DNA of 64,000 bases from Spongiibacter thalassae (GCF_012272835.1 NZ_JAAWWK010000001.1:434001-498000), one strand, 5' to 3'; counted from the stretch's first letter, positions 8,819 to 17,927 are shown. Translations and numbers: made by a program. Notes: generated from the sequence alone by a model not told the origin.

Positions 8819-11170
8819 GTGAATATATTTAATTCCCCCCGTCGGCAGATGACTCCCGGTTTTACCGTCAATGCTTTGGTGCTAGCTGTGGGCGCGGCGA
8901 TTTTTGGCGCCGGCAGCGCGATTGCCCAGGATGCGGGCGAAGAAAAGAAGCGTCCCGCAAACCGTTTGCTTGAAGAAGTGATTGTTGTCGCGCAGAAGCG
9001 ACAGGAAGATGCCCAGGACGTGCCTATTGCACTGTCTGCATTTAGTGAGCAAAAGCTCGACGCCATGGGTATTGATGACCCGAAGGATCTGGCTCAGTTT
9101 ACTCCGGGTATGTACTACGGGCAGACGGTTAACTTCGCGGTAATCTATATTCGCGGGGTGGGTAGTGATGCCTTCCTGCCAGACTCTGACCCAAGTGTGG
9201 CAACGTATATCGACGGCATTTACTACCCCTTTGCTAACGGTCAATCTCAGGCGTTTGGTGCGGTTGAACGCATCGAGGTATTGAAGGGCCCACAGGGTAC
9301 CCTGTTTGGTCGGAACTCCACCGGTGGTGCCATCAATATAATTACCAAGAAGCCCGGTGTAGAGCCTGAGGCATCGGTACAGGTCGTCAGCGCCCCGCGT
9401 TTTGACGACAACAGCGTACGCTTGTACGGCAGCTACCCGATTGCCGACTGGCTTGCGGCCAGCGTGTCCTACACTCGTAGCGAATCAGAAAACTACTATG
9501 ACGGTACCCGTGGCGACGGCGCCGGTGGCAGCGAGCCCTTTCCCGACGAAGAAGCCGAGGGCGTGCGTTACAAACTGCGTATCTCGCCGACCGATAACAT
9601 CGATTTCAATGCGGCCTACATCAAATTCGATCAGTACGGGGTGAGTTCAACCGCCATGCCTAACGTTGCACCCAGTGCACTGTCCCGGGCTCAGGGTATT
9701 GAAGCGGAAGAGCGTGACCACCATGTTGATGTGGATGTGCCGAGCTATTTCGCGTTGGATAACGAAGTGCTTTACGGTGAAATCGAGTGGCGCACCGACT
9801 GGTTTGATGTCAAAGTGCTGGCCAGTAAGCAGGATATCGTGACTGATAACGTATACGACTTTGATGGTTCTGATACGCCGTTTATTACCTTTGACGCCAA
9901 AGGCCAGTTCGCTGACGTTAAAACCCAGGAAATCCAGTTTCTCTCCAATGAAAGTTCACCACACTGGCTAGAGTGGATTGTGGGTGCTTATCATATCAAT
10001 CAGTTGTCTGGCTTCCCCCTTAACCGCCTGTCGGCGTTGGGGTTGGACTTCAGCGATGGTTCCTTCCTCGGTGTGCCTCTGCCGCCTGCAGCGGTTGATT
10101 TCGCCCAGAGCAACCCCTTGTTGGGGGCGCTGCCGGACGGTGGCTCACTGGCTTTGGTGTCAAAACTAAGCACCGACTCGACCGCGTACTTCGCCCAGAC
10201 CACCCTCCACTTTGCCGATTGGGTTCACCTGACGTTGGGTGGCCGCTATCAGGAAGAAGACCGCCGTGTGGTGGAATCCAGCATTAACACCGCCAATAAT
10301 GACGGCTCGATTACTGAAATCCAGCAATTTGATCGTCCGCGGCAGTTGGATAATAACTTCTCACCGAAGGTGACCCTTGGTATTAATCCGGTGGAAGATA
10401 TGTTGGTGTATGCGACCTATACCCAGGGGTACAAGAGCGGTACTTTCAATACTGTTAACGTTTATGACCAGCCCGAGTATGTTGAACCCGAAGTGGTAAC
10501 CACCATGGAGCTGGGCTTGAAATCCCAGTGGTTTGACAACGCACTGACCTTTAATGCGGCTATTTTTGAAAATGAAATTGACGAGCTGCAAGTACAGTTT
10601 ATCTCGTTGTTGAGTGGTGGTGCGGTGTCCCTGGAAAACGCCGGTGGCGCGAAAATTCAGGGCCTCGACTTTGATGTGCAGTGGGTGCCCATGCCGATGT
10701 CCAACCCCGGTCTGGTACTGGCTTTGAGCGGCTCCTACCTGGATTCTGAATACACCTCCTACGTTAATGGTAGTGGTTACAACGAAGGCGATGGCCTGTA
10801 CAACAACGGTAACGGTGACTTTACCGGCAACCGGGTTACCCGTACCCCTGAATTCAGTGGCAGCTTCGGCTTTAACCAGGCGTTCTCGTTCTTCGACGCC
10901 GGCGAATTCGAGCTGAATTCAACCGTGTACTACAACGACGGTTTCTACTATCTCGCCCAGAACTCGCCGATCTCCTTTGAGGAAGATTACTACGTAGTGG
11001 ATGCGTCGCTGAGCTTCCTGCACTTCGACAGTAACCTGCGGGTAACGGCTTACGGTAAAAACCTGAATGATGCCCGTTACACCTACTCCCAGTTCCATAC
11101 CGATGCGGGCCGCTCGGATTATCTGGCGCCGCCCACTACCTACGGACTGCGGATTAATTGGGAATACTAA
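8819..11170 (+). CDS. TonB-dependent outer-membrane receptor
   Basis: A 783-residue receptor. A signal peptide ends near AIAQDAG, and a TonB-box-like EEVIVVAQKR follows. The plug domain contains YIRGVGSD, VATYIDGIYY, ERIEVLKGPQGTLFGRNSTGG and INIITKKP. The long barrel is rich in aromatic strands, and the last residue is aromatic (LRINWEY), as needed for BAM assembly. It actively imports a large or hydrophobic ligand across the outer membrane using TonB energy. The start is GTG with AAAAGGG about ten bases upstream. A perfect intrinsic terminator follows the gene. It has no siderophore genes beside it and shares its promoter region with the TetR gene and two operators, so it more likely takes up the island's carbon source than iron (inference). 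Confidence 0.95.
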   Translation: MNIFNSPRRQMTPGFTVNALVLAVGAAIFGAGSAIAQDAGEEKKRPANRLLEEVIVVAQKRQEDAQDVPIALSAFSEQKLDAMGIDDPKDLAQFTPGMYYGQTVNFAVIYIRGVGSDAFLPDSDPSVATYIDGIYYPFANGQSQAFGAVERIEVLKGPQGTLFGRNSTGGAINIITKKPGVEPEASVQVVSAPRFDDNSVRLYGSYPIADWLAASVSYTRSESENYYDGTRGDGAGGSEPFPDEEAEGVRYKLRISPTDNIDFNAAYIKFDQYGVSSTAMPNVAPSALSRAQGIEAEERDHHVDVDVPSYFALDNEVLYGEIEWRTDWFDVKVLASKQDIVTDNVYDFDGSDTPFITFDAKGQFADVKTQEIQFLSNESSPHWLEWIVGAYHINQLSGFPLNRLSALGLDFSDGSFLGVPLPPAAVDFAQSNPLLGALPDGGSLALVSKLSTDSTAYFAQTTLHFADWVHLTLGGRYQEEDRRVVESSINTANNDGSITEIQQFDRPRQLDNNFSPKVTLGINPVEDMLVYATYTQGYKSGTFNTVNVYDQPEYVEPEVVTTMELGLKSQWFDNALTFNAAIFENEIDELQVQFISLLSGGAVSLENAGGAKIQGLDFDVQWVPMPMSNPGLVLALSGSYLDSEYTSYVNGSGYNEGDGLYNNGNGDFTGNRVTRTPEFSGSFGFNQAFSFFDAGEFELNSTVYYNDGFYYLAQNSPISFEEDYYVVDASLSFLHFDSNLRVTAYGKNLNDARYTYSQFHTDAGRSDYLAPPTTYGLRINWEY

Positions 11171-11237
11171 AGGCTGCAACGGTCTGACAGGCAGAAACTC
11201 AAACGCCTGTCAGGCACCCAGTACATAGACCCGCTTT

Positions 11238-11267
11238 GCGCGACAGTCATCTGTCGCGCTTTTTTTT
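11238..11267 (+). terminator. Intrinsic terminator after the TonB-receptor gene
   Basis: GCGCGACAG (11238-11246), TCAT loop, CTGTCGCGC (11251-11259), then eight T residues: a textbook Rho-independent terminator about 70 bp after the receptor stop codon. Confidence 0.92.
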
Positions 11268-11391
11268 GTCTGGATTTCGTCGCAGTGTTGGCGGGTTGGT
11301 GTGACGTGTTCTGTACGCGGGGTTGCCGCGCGGGTGCGCGGCATTCATTTCCAAGTGGGGGCTTGTCCTACTGAGGGGAGGGCGGCAGGGC

Positions 11392-12282
11392 TTACTGGTA
11401 GGGCGGTTCGTCCACCCAGGGAAAGAAATCCGGCATGTCTTTTGAAACCTTGTCAGTAAAGCGTGGCGGACGTTTTTCGAGGAAGGAGTCGATACCTTCC
11501 CTGGCGTCATTGCTGCGTCCCCGCCAGGCGACAGCGCGACTGTCGAGGCGATGGGCCTCCATCGGGTGCTGCATATTGAGGCCCTGCCATAGCATTTGTC
11601 GTATCAGGGCAATGGACACCGGTGCGCAGTTGTCGATCAACTCGCGGGCGATGGCTACTGCCGCGGGAATAAGTTCGTCTTCGGCGTAGATCTCACGCAG
11701 CAAACCGCCTTCCTTTAACTCCCGGGCGGGCACCAGTCGGCCACTGTAGCTCCACTCAAGTGCGCGGGAGATACCCACAATGCGGGGAAGGAAGTAGCTG
11801 GATGCCGCTTCCGGAACAATGGCGCGGCGGGCGAACACAAATCCTGCGCGGGTTTTGTCGGTGCCAAGCCGAATGTCCATCGGCAAGGTCATGGTGACGC
11901 CCACGCCGACTGCGGCGCCATTGATCGCCGCGATAATGGGCTTGAGGCTACGGAAAATTCGCAGCGTAACCAAACCGCCGATATCCCGAATCGACTCTGC
12001 GGCGTAGTTCAGGCTGCCATCTTCGTTGACGACGGCGTCTTCGCCGCTGATGTCGGCGAAGGTGTCGCTGCCGCCCTCGAGGTCGGCTCCGGCACAAAAG
12101 GCCCGGCCTTCGCCGGTGACGATAACGGCCTTCACATCGTCGTCGGCATCGGTACGGTCGAGCAGACCGATAAAGTCCCGGGCCATTTTCGGGGTAAAGG
12201 CGTTGAGCTTTTCGGGCCGGTTAATGGTGATAAAGGCTATGCCGTCGTCAACCCGGTATTTCAGTGTATCGTTTTCACTCAT
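11392..12282 (-). CDS. Enoyl-CoA hydratase/isomerase (crotonase family)
   Basis: The 296-residue protein has crotonase-fold hallmarks: the N-terminal FITINRPEKLNAF, the oxyanion-hole segment GRAFCAGADLEGG near residue 70, and the second oxyanion segment KPIIAAINGAAVGVG. Family members hydrate or isomerise trans-2-enoyl-CoA. A GGAGG site precedes the ATG; the open frame extends upstream but lacks another good start. It is the last gene of a DUF35 / thiolase-like / hydratase operon. Because Ltp/DUF35 aldolases cleave beta-hydroxyacyl-CoA, this hydratase could supply their substrate by adding water to the enoyl-CoA (inference). The insertion around GGSDTFADISGEDAVVNEDG lengthens it slightly over the usual 260 residues. 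Confidence 0.92.
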   Translation of the reverse strand: MSENDTLKYRVDDGIAFITINRPEKLNAFTPKMARDFIGLLDRTDADDDVKAVIVTGEGRAFCAGADLEGGSDTFADISGEDAVVNEDGSLNYAAESIRDIGGLVTLRIFRSLKPIIAAINGAAVGVGVTMTLPMDIRLGTDKTRAGFVFARRAIVPEAASSYFLPRIVGISRALEWSYSGRLVPARELKEGGLLREIYAEDELIPAAVAIARELIDNCAPVSIALIRQMLWQGLNMQHPMEAHRLDSRAVAWRGRSNDAREGIDSFLEKRPPRFTDKVSKDMPDFFPWVDEPPYQ

Positions 12283-12304
12283 GTGGCTTGCCTCCTTTAC
12301 AGTG

Positions 12305-13471
12305 TTATAGATCGGCTCGGCCAAACAGCGCTGAGCTGACAGTGGGTGCACCGGGGCCACCTGCGAGCAAACACACCCTGGCGTCGGCAACGGGGTTGGC
12401 AGATTCACCGCGCAGTACCCGTACCGATTCGACCGCCGTACCAAAGCCGTGGATAAAGCCCTGGGCGAAATTGCCGCCGGAGGTGTTTACCGGCAGTGCG
12501 CCGGAGGGAGCAATCAGGTTTTCAAAACGGACGAATTCCTCGACATTGTCGTAGCTGCAAAAGCCGTGGTCGATCAGCGAGGCGATGCCCTGGGCGCTGA
12601 AGTTTTCGTAGAGCTGGACGACGTCAACATCGCTTGGGGTCAGGCCGGTTTGCTCCCACAGGCGTTTGGCGACCGGGCGGAAGCCCGCCGAATCGTAGTG
12701 GGTGTCGTTTTCCAGCAGGTCGCCCCAGCCTTTTTCGCAGCCGTTGGCCACGCCGAGCAGACGTACCGGTGGCTTACGCAGATCCTTGGCGACATCGTCG
12801 GCCACCAGCACAATGGCGCCGGCGCCGTCGTTTTCCCGGGAGCAGTCGAACAGTCGAAAGGGCTCGGCAATCCAGCGGCCATTGCGATAGGCGTCGATGT
12901 CCAGCTCTTTGCCGTAGCTGGTGGCCTCGGGGTTGCGCGATCCATGGTAGTAGGACGCGCGTACCAGTTCTTCGGTAATCGCATTGGAAATGCCGTGATA
13001 CTCAAACATGCGCTGGGCGCGCAGGGCGCAGATTTGTGCCGGAGCAATCAAGCCTGCGCCAATAATATGATCGTTGAGGTGGTGACGCATGACAGCCGCT
13101 GACATTCGGCCGCTGTTGTCCTGTACCAGTGCGCGAAAGACCACCACTGTTCGTGCCTGGCCGCTGCCAATGGCCGCTGCGGCCAGACCAAAGGCCGCGG
13201 CGATGCCGCCGCCGCCACCACCCCACACCTGGGTGTTGATGCACAGGTTTTTGGTGCCGAGGTCGGACATCAGCCGCACAGGCTCATTTTTGTCGTCGCC
13301 GTAGGAAACAAAGCCGTCGACGTCGGCTGGATTAATACCGGCATCTTCGCAGGCATCGACTATGGCCTGCACCAGTACGCCCTGTTCCGGCATGGGTGCT
13401 TCACCGCGTTTGTATTGACGCAGGCCGACACCGACGGCAGATACGCCGCCGCAAAATTTCTGTGTGCTCAT
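12305..13471 (-). CDS. Thiolase-like lipid-transfer protein, probable Ltp-type aldolase
   Basis: A 388-residue thiolase-superfamily protein of the SCP-x/Ltp type. The fold shows in INTQVWGGGGGG, FRALVQDNSGRM, DVDVVQLYENFSAQ and LPVNTSGGNFAQGFIHG. The usual CxxxxGSG nucleophile-cysteine and terminal CGGG active-site strings of true thiolases are not evident. It overlaps the DUF35 gene by 4 bp (ATGA). Paired Ltp and DUF35 proteins are known from actinobacterial steroid side-chain degradation (Ltp2 with ChsH2) as retro-aldolases that cut beta-hydroxyacyl-CoA into a ketone and a short acyl-CoA. I infer the same chemistry here. A degradative thiolase cannot be fully excluded without alignment. Confidence 0.85.
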   Translation of the reverse strand: MSTQKFCGGVSAVGVGLRQYKRGEAPMPEQGVLVQAIVDACEDAGINPADVDGFVSYGDDKNEPVRLMSDLGTKNLCINTQVWGGGGGGIAAAFGLAAAAIGSGQARTVVVFRALVQDNSGRMSAAVMRHHLNDHIIGAGLIAPAQICALRAQRMFEYHGISNAITEELVRASYYHGSRNPEATSYGKELDIDAYRNGRWIAEPFRLFDCSRENDGAGAIVLVADDVAKDLRKPPVRLLGVANGCEKGWGDLLENDTHYDSAGFRPVAKRLWEQTGLTPSDVDVVQLYENFSAQGIASLIDHGFCSYDNVEEFVRFENLIAPSGALPVNTSGGNFAQGFIHGFGTAVESVRVLRGESANPVADARVCLLAGGPGAPTVSSALFGRADL

Positions 13472-13890
13472 TGTGCCGCCTCCGTAGTGGTGTTACCGGG
13501 TTGCCAGCGCCATGCGGGTATGGATTCGCCATCGACCTCGCAGTGAAACAGCTCGCCCTCGACAGCCATGCCAATGGCGGGTTGTTTATCGCTGTTTGCG
13601 GCAAGGTGGCCCAGCAGGCGCAGGTTGCCGGCCTCGGCCAGTTCAACGACAACGCTGACGTAGGGCAGGGGTAGTCCCTTGGGTGCGCCGAAGTCGTAGT
13701 GGCTGCGGGTCCAGCTGTAAATCCGGCCCCTGGGCGTCACTTCCCGCCATTGTTGCTCCCAGCTGCCACATTCGCCGCAGCGCCACACCGCAGGCCAGTG
13801 CCATTGACTACAATCACTGCATTGCTGAAGTTTCAGTTGCCCCTGCTGTAGTGCTTGCCAGTAGGGTGCGTCTGCACCGAGCCCTTTCAT
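13468..13890 (-). CDS. DUF35 (Zn-ribbon plus OB-fold) partner of the Ltp-type protein
   Basis: A 140-residue protein. Four zinc-ligand cysteines occur as CSDC (about residue 23) and CGEC (about residue 37), followed by an OB-fold half with GRIYSWTRSHYDF and LPYVSVVVEL. DUF35 proteins bind acyl-CoA and are obligate partners of Ltp-type thiolase-fold enzymes. It is the first gene of the leftward operon, with the Ltp gene overlapping by 4 bp, so the two are probably made in equal amounts as a complex. Upstream, operator c lies over a candidate promoter about 45-75 bp from the start codon. Confidence 0.92.
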   Translation of the reverse strand: MKGLGADAPYWQALQQGQLKLQQCSDCSQWHWPAVWRCGECGSWEQQWREVTPRGRIYSWTRSHYDFGAPKGLPLPYVSVVVELAEAGNLRLLGHLAANSDKQPAIGMAVEGELFHCEVDGESIPAWRWQPGNTTTEAAQ

Positions 13891-13935
13891 ACGCTGCTCC
13901 TGTCGCTGATTTTATTGACGTATTGGATTGCAGAA

Positions 13936-13972
13936 AGGATACTAAGAGTTGAATCTATTGTCATTAGATTTA
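13936..13972. promoter_or_regulatory. Operator c in the divergent DUF35 / GST promoter region
   Basis: The operator is TGAATCTA (13950-13957), 7-bp spacer, TAGATTTA (13965-13972). On the minus strand ATGACA (13964-13959), 17 bp, TATCCT (13941-13936) forms a candidate promoter for the DUF35 operon, with its -35 box inside the operator spacer. The GST start codon lies 55 bp to the right, so one site could control both directions. Confidence 0.65.
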
Positions 13973-14026
13973 TGTGATGGTTCGCCACTTACGCCAATAG
14001 CCAACGGCAATAACAAAGGAAATATT

Positions 14027-14635
14027 ATGATCGATCTCTATCACAGCGCCGGTACACGTTCCCTGCGATGCCTGTGGGCATTGGAAGAATTGGGTGTGGC
14101 ATATCAGCTGCATTCCCTGCCATTTCCGCCGCGCTTGAAAGCGCCGGAATTTTTGCAAATCAATCCCGCTGGCACTCTGCCGTTTATGGTTGATGGCGAT
14201 ACCAGGATGAGTGAGTCCGGTGCCATTCTGCAGTATCTCGACAGTCGCTATGGCGAAGGCGAGTTGTCGGTAGAGCCGGCCAGCGCCGAGTTCGGAAATT
14301 TTCTTGAATTTCTGCATTTTGGCGAAGCTTCGTTGGCAATGCCGCAGTCGGTAGTGTTGCGCTATCAGTATTTTATGCCCAAGGAGCTGCGCCAACCGGC
14401 AGTGGCCAAGGACTATCAGGAAATGGTGCTCGGCCGGCTGCCGCGACTCGAACAGCAGTTGGCGGGCCGCGACTACCTGTGTGGGGAGTTCAGTCTGGCG
14501 GATATTTCGGTGGGTTACGCTTTGATTCTCGGCGAGACTTTTGGGGTGTCGGAGCACTACCCCGAAGGGGTAAAAGCGTATTTATCGCGCCTGAAAGAGC
14601 GCGCGGCATTGCAGCGGGCGCTCGAGAAAAAATAA
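14027..14635 (+). CDS. Glutathione S-transferase family protein
   Basis: A 202-residue protein with an N-terminal thioredoxin-like domain (MIDLYHSAGTRSLR, then NPAGTLPFMVDGD and the glutathione-contact segment MSESGAILQYLD) and an alpha-helical C-terminal domain with the conserved FSLADISVGYAL helix cap. It conjugates glutathione to electrophiles or isomerises or reduces intermediates. The ATG is preceded by AAAGGA; an upstream in-frame ATG at 13949 overlaps operator c and is unlikely. It stands alone on the plus strand opposite the DUF35 operon, so it may detoxify reactive epoxide or enone intermediates of the pathway (inference). Confidence 0.9.
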   Translation: MIDLYHSAGTRSLRCLWALEELGVAYQLHSLPFPPRLKAPEFLQINPAGTLPFMVDGDTRMSESGAILQYLDSRYGEGELSVEPASAEFGNFLEFLHFGEASLAMPQSVVLRYQYFMPKELRQPAVAKDYQEMVLGRLPRLEQQLAGRDYLCGEFSLADISVGYALILGETFGVSEHYPEGVKAYLSRLKERAALQRALEKK

Positions 14636-14709
14636 CCGCGTTTAGCGGCAATTATTGCTCCACTGCTTCTGTCTGACGTCGCTGAGCGATTATTGAATAC
14701 ACCGTGCGG

Positions 14710-14729
14710 AGCGCTGCTATAACAGCGCT
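14710..14729 (+). terminator. Possible terminator after GST
   Basis: AGCGCTG, loop CTATAA, CAGCGCT followed by only TTTA. It has a good stem but a short T-tract, so termination would be weak or Rho-assisted. Confidence 0.35.
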
Positions 14730-14895
14730 TTACCGGCGCGGTGTCACCCTTCGTTTTCTTCTTTTTGTCTTATTTGTTACCGCAATTTTTGTCGTCGGCC
14801 TGTTCGCGCGAGGGAATTGCCGTGCGCCGGATTTTTGAAAATTATGTTGACGCTGAACCCCGAAAATTCTTCCGGTGAAAGTGTGCTTGGGACAA

Positions 14896-14918
14896 TAAAA
14901 CTATTGACATTAGATAAT
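14896..14918 (+). promoter_or_regulatory. Operator d upstream of the Rieske operon
   Basis: TAAAACTA (14896-14903), spacer TTGACAT, TAGATAAT (14911-14918). The spacer contains a perfect -35 hexamer TTGACA (14904-14909), with a weak -10 TAGCCT 17 bp further on at 14927-14932. Alternatively GATAAT (14913-14918) is the -10 of an upstream -35. The upstream context GACAATAAAACTA matches site a. The Rieske ATG is about 100 bp downstream. Confidence 0.65.
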
Positions 14919-15021
14919 GCGCTGGTTAGCCTTTGTGTCATGTCATAGGAGTCCGGTCGTGCGGGCCGACGATGGCCAGTGCGTGAGCATTGGCAGTGAG
15001 CCACATTACGAGGAATACAGC

Positions 15022-16203
15022 ATGCAGCAGAATGCTAACGATAACGCTACAGCGCCTTTGGGTTTGACCGAGAGCCAGTGGGAGGCAATTTGTGCCCTGC
15101 GTCCCGCCGATGAGGCGATAAGCCCCACCGCGGAAGGCCAGCGTCCAGCGTCGATTTATTTCAGCGAAGAGCGCTATAAGGCGGAGATCGAACAGCTGTT
15201 TAAAAAAGTGCCCCTGGTCGCGGCACCCTCCTGTTATTTGAAACCCGGTGAGTCCCTGGCACAGGATGGCTACGGTATACCCATGCTACTCACTCGCGAT
15301 AAAAACGGCGTGGTGCGGGCCTTTGTTAACGCCTGCCGTCACCGCGGGTCAAAGATTGTTGAGGGCAACGAGCCGGTTGCGAGTGCGCGCCTTTCCTGCC
15401 CTTATCACGCATGGACCTACGCCACTGACGGGCGCTTGATCGGCATTCCCCGCCCCGAAACCTTTCCCTCAGCGAAGAAGTGCGAACTTGGGCTGGTGAC
15501 ATTGGAATGTTACGAAGCCGGCGGCATGATCTGGGTGGGTATGGACCCCAAGGAAAAACCGGGTCTGCTGGAAGGTAGCGATCAATTGCACGCCGACCTT
15601 GAAGCCTTTGGTTTGCACACCATGCATATGTATGGCCGCCGCACTTACGACTTGAAAGCGAACTGGAAATTTGTGATGGAGCCCTTCCTGGAGGCGTATC
15701 ACATTCAGCGTTTACACGCAGACTCCATCGCCGATATGTTCCTCGATGTGCCCAGTGTCTACGGCTTCCTTGGGCACCACCAGCGGCAGACCTCGGGCAA
15801 GGCCAACTTCAGTCCTGACCTGCTCAAAGGCAATATTGATAATTTGCACAAATATATTACCCACGCTTATCTGTGTTTCCCGAACACTGTGGTGATTACC
15901 AGCCCCTACTATATGAGCATAATGATATTGATGCCCCGGGGTGCGAACCGCACGGTTGTGGACTACTTTATGCTGACCAAGTCCGAGCCGGACAGCGACA
16001 AAGCAAAAGAGCTGTTTGCCCGCTCCTTTGAGTTGATTCACGAGGTATTTGGCGGCGAGGATTTCCGTGCGGCAGAGTTGCAAACGGCGGCGCTTGGTAA
16101 CGGAAATAGTGGTGTGGAGACATTGTACTTCGGCGGTCTGGAAGAAATGATAACGCCCTTCCACGAGTCGATTGAATCGTTCCTGGATAAGCCGGAAAGC
16201 TGA
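15022..16203 (+). CDS. Rieske non-heme iron oxygenase, alpha subunit
   Basis: A 393-residue ring-hydroxylating-type oxygenase. The [2Fe-2S] Rieske ligands are CRH (C105, H107) and CPYH (C126, H129). The mononuclear iron site is marked by EAYHIQRLH (H-x4-H) near residue 220. Such enzymes use electrons from a reductase to insert oxygen into rings or C-H bonds. No beta subunit or reductase gene is adjacent, which points to a homomeric oxygenase drawing on a reductase encoded elsewhere. The ATG at 15022 is preceded by ACGAGGA; upstream in-frame starts have no ribosome site. It is the first gene of a four-gene operon with GMC oxidoreductase, acyl-CoA dehydrogenase and aldehyde dehydrogenase. The substrate is unknown. 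Confidence 0.93.
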   Translation: MQQNANDNATAPLGLTESQWEAICALRPADEAISPTAEGQRPASIYFSEERYKAEIEQLFKKVPLVAAPSCYLKPGESLAQDGYGIPMLLTRDKNGVVRAFVNACRHRGSKIVEGNEPVASARLSCPYHAWTYATDGRLIGIPRPETFPSAKKCELGLVTLECYEAGGMIWVGMDPKEKPGLLEGSDQLHADLEAFGLHTMHMYGRRTYDLKANWKFVMEPFLEAYHIQRLHADSIADMFLDVPSVYGFLGHHQRQTSGKANFSPDLLKGNIDNLHKYITHAYLCFPNTVVITSPYYMSIMILMPRGANRTVVDYFMLTKSEPDSDKAKELFARSFELIHEVFGGEDFRAAELQTAALGNGNSGVETLYFGGLEEMITPFHESIESFLDKPES

Positions 16204-16268
16204 GACGTCGGTTGCGCCGTCCAACAATAACAACAGTCCCGCCATTGCGCGGATGCGAGACAACGACC

Positions 16269-17876
16269 ATGCATGAGTTCGATTACATTATTGTCGGCGC
16301 CGGTGCGGCGGGGTGTGTACTGGCCCACCGCCTGTCAGAGGACCCCTCGGTGTCGGTAGCCCTGCTTGAAGCCGGCGGCCCCGATGGCAACCCGCTGGTA
16401 CATATGCCCAAGGGCATCGGTAAATTGATGACCGACCCCAAGCACACCTGGTCGTATGTTGCTGAGCCAGAGGAGAGCAATGGCTTTCAAACCGACGAGA
16501 ACTGGGCCAGGGGCCGAGTACTCGGCGGCTCCAGTTCTCTGAACGGACTGATGTATGTACGTGGCCAACCAAGTGACTTCAATGAGATTGCCGCGCAGAG
16601 CAGCGATGACTGGGCCTGGCCGCATATTGCCGCCGCCTATAAAGCCCTTGAAAGTCACGAGCTGGGAGCCGACGACAGTCGTGGCGACAGCGGACCATTA
16701 AAGGTTACGCTGGCGGACCGCCGCACACCGCTCACAGAGGCAATGATAGAGGCCGGCGTGAGCATGGGCGTGCCACGGCTGGAAGACGTTAATGCGCCCA
16801 CCGATGCGCCCTGTATTGGCTATGCTTCACGAACGATTTATCAGGGCCGTCGCCAAAGTGCGGCGGTTGCCTTTGTTCACCCTTATAAAGACCGCGCCAA
16901 CCTGAAGGTGTTTACCCATATTCTGGTAGACCGGGTGGAGTTCGAGGGTGATCGTGCCTGCCGGGTTGTGGCCATTGACGAAAAATGTGGTGCAGCGGTG
17001 GAGTTCAATGCCCGCCGGGAGATTATTATTGCCGCCGGGGCGATGGCCTCGCCAGGTATTTTGCAGCGCTCAGGCATTGGGCCGAAAGCGGTGCTGGACG
17101 CCGCCGGTATTCCGCTCAAGGTAGACAGCCCCGATGTGGGCAATAAGCTGATCGACCACCGCGGATTGATCGTGCAGTGGAAGCTCAATGCGCCACTGTC
17201 GGAAAACCGCGAATACGTTGGACTGCGTTTGTTAAAAAATGTGCTCCAGTATTTTCTGAACAAATCCGGCCCCATGTCATCCGGTGCCTACGAGGTTGGA
17301 GCCTGGTTTAAATCCTCGGACGATGTGCCGCGACCCGATGTCCAGTTTCTGGTAGCGCCTTTCAGCTTTGATTTACCCAGTGGCCGGGAAAAACTCGAAA
17401 CCTTCCCCGGCATGAGCATTATTGCTTACCCCCTGCGGCCAACCTCAGAGGGCAGCATTCATATCCGCAGCCGCGACCCCCGCGATCCGCCGATTCTGCG
17501 GCCGAACTATCGCAGCACTGAGAGTGATCGTGAGCTGATGGTGAAAACCGTTCATCTCGCCAGGGAATATGCCCGGCAGCCAGCGCTGAAGCAGTTTATT
17601 GAGGCGGAAACTTACCCGGGTAATCAGTGCGCCAGCGACGACGATATTATCGCGGCCTACGATGAGTACGGCACCTGTGGCTATCACGCTGTGGGTAGCT
17701 GTCGCATGGGCAATGACGCGGCGTCGGTGGTAGACCCTGAGTTGCGAGTGCGCGGTGTGACCGGCCTGCGAATAATGGACACATCGATTATGCCGCAAAT
17801 TCCCTCGGGAAATACTAACGGCCCGACAATGGCGATGGCGTGGCGCGCCGCAGATATTATTCGACGCGGCGACTGA
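16269..17876 (+). CDS. GMC-family FAD-dependent alcohol oxidase/dehydrogenase
   Basis: A 535-residue glucose-methanol-choline oxidoreductase. The N-terminal FAD-binding GAGAAGCVLAHRL motif is followed by the GMC signature RGRVLGGSSSLNG (written in the sequence as ARGRVLGG-SSSLNG). A second GMC signature is near GAMASPGILQRSGIG, and the catalytic His is in CGYHAVGSCRMG, with the C-terminal PSGNTNGPTMAMAWRAAD. It oxidises a primary or secondary alcohol to aldehyde or ketone and passes electrons to FAD. The ATG at 16269 gives the family-typical N-terminus. It lies 65 bp after the Rieske gene and two genes before an aldehyde dehydrogenase, so a hydroxyl made by an oxygenase could be oxidised stepwise to acid here (inference). 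Confidence 0.94.
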   Translation: MHEFDYIIVGAGAAGCVLAHRLSEDPSVSVALLEAGGPDGNPLVHMPKGIGKLMTDPKHTWSYVAEPEESNGFQTDENWARGRVLGGSSSLNGLMYVRGQPSDFNEIAAQSSDDWAWPHIAAAYKALESHELGADDSRGDSGPLKVTLADRRTPLTEAMIEAGVSMGVPRLEDVNAPTDAPCIGYASRTIYQGRRQSAAVAFVHPYKDRANLKVFTHILVDRVEFEGDRACRVVAIDEKCGAAVEFNARREIIIAAGAMASPGILQRSGIGPKAVLDAAGIPLKVDSPDVGNKLIDHRGLIVQWKLNAPLSENREYVGLRLLKNVLQYFLNKSGPMSSGAYEVGAWFKSSDDVPRPDVQFLVAPFSFDLPSGREKLETFPGMSIIAYPLRPTSEGSIHIRSRDPRDPPILRPNYRSTESDRELMVKTVHLAREYARQPALKQFIEAETYPGNQCASDDDIIAAYDEYGTCGYHAVGSCRMGNDAASVVDPELRVRGVTGLRIMDTSIMPQIPSGNTNGPTMAMAWRAADIIRRGD

Positions 17877-17927
17877 ACCCCATACCGGCAGTGGCTTTCA
17901 CTGCCCGGAACTCTATGCGAGAGATCA

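Larger units (their letters stand above)
14636..15021. other. Intergenic region between GST and Rieske oxygenase
   Basis: I see no gene in these 386 bp. It holds a hairpin at 14710-14729 that may end the GST transcript and operator d at 14896-14918. The remainder is AT-rich with no other strong signal. Confidence 0.6.
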
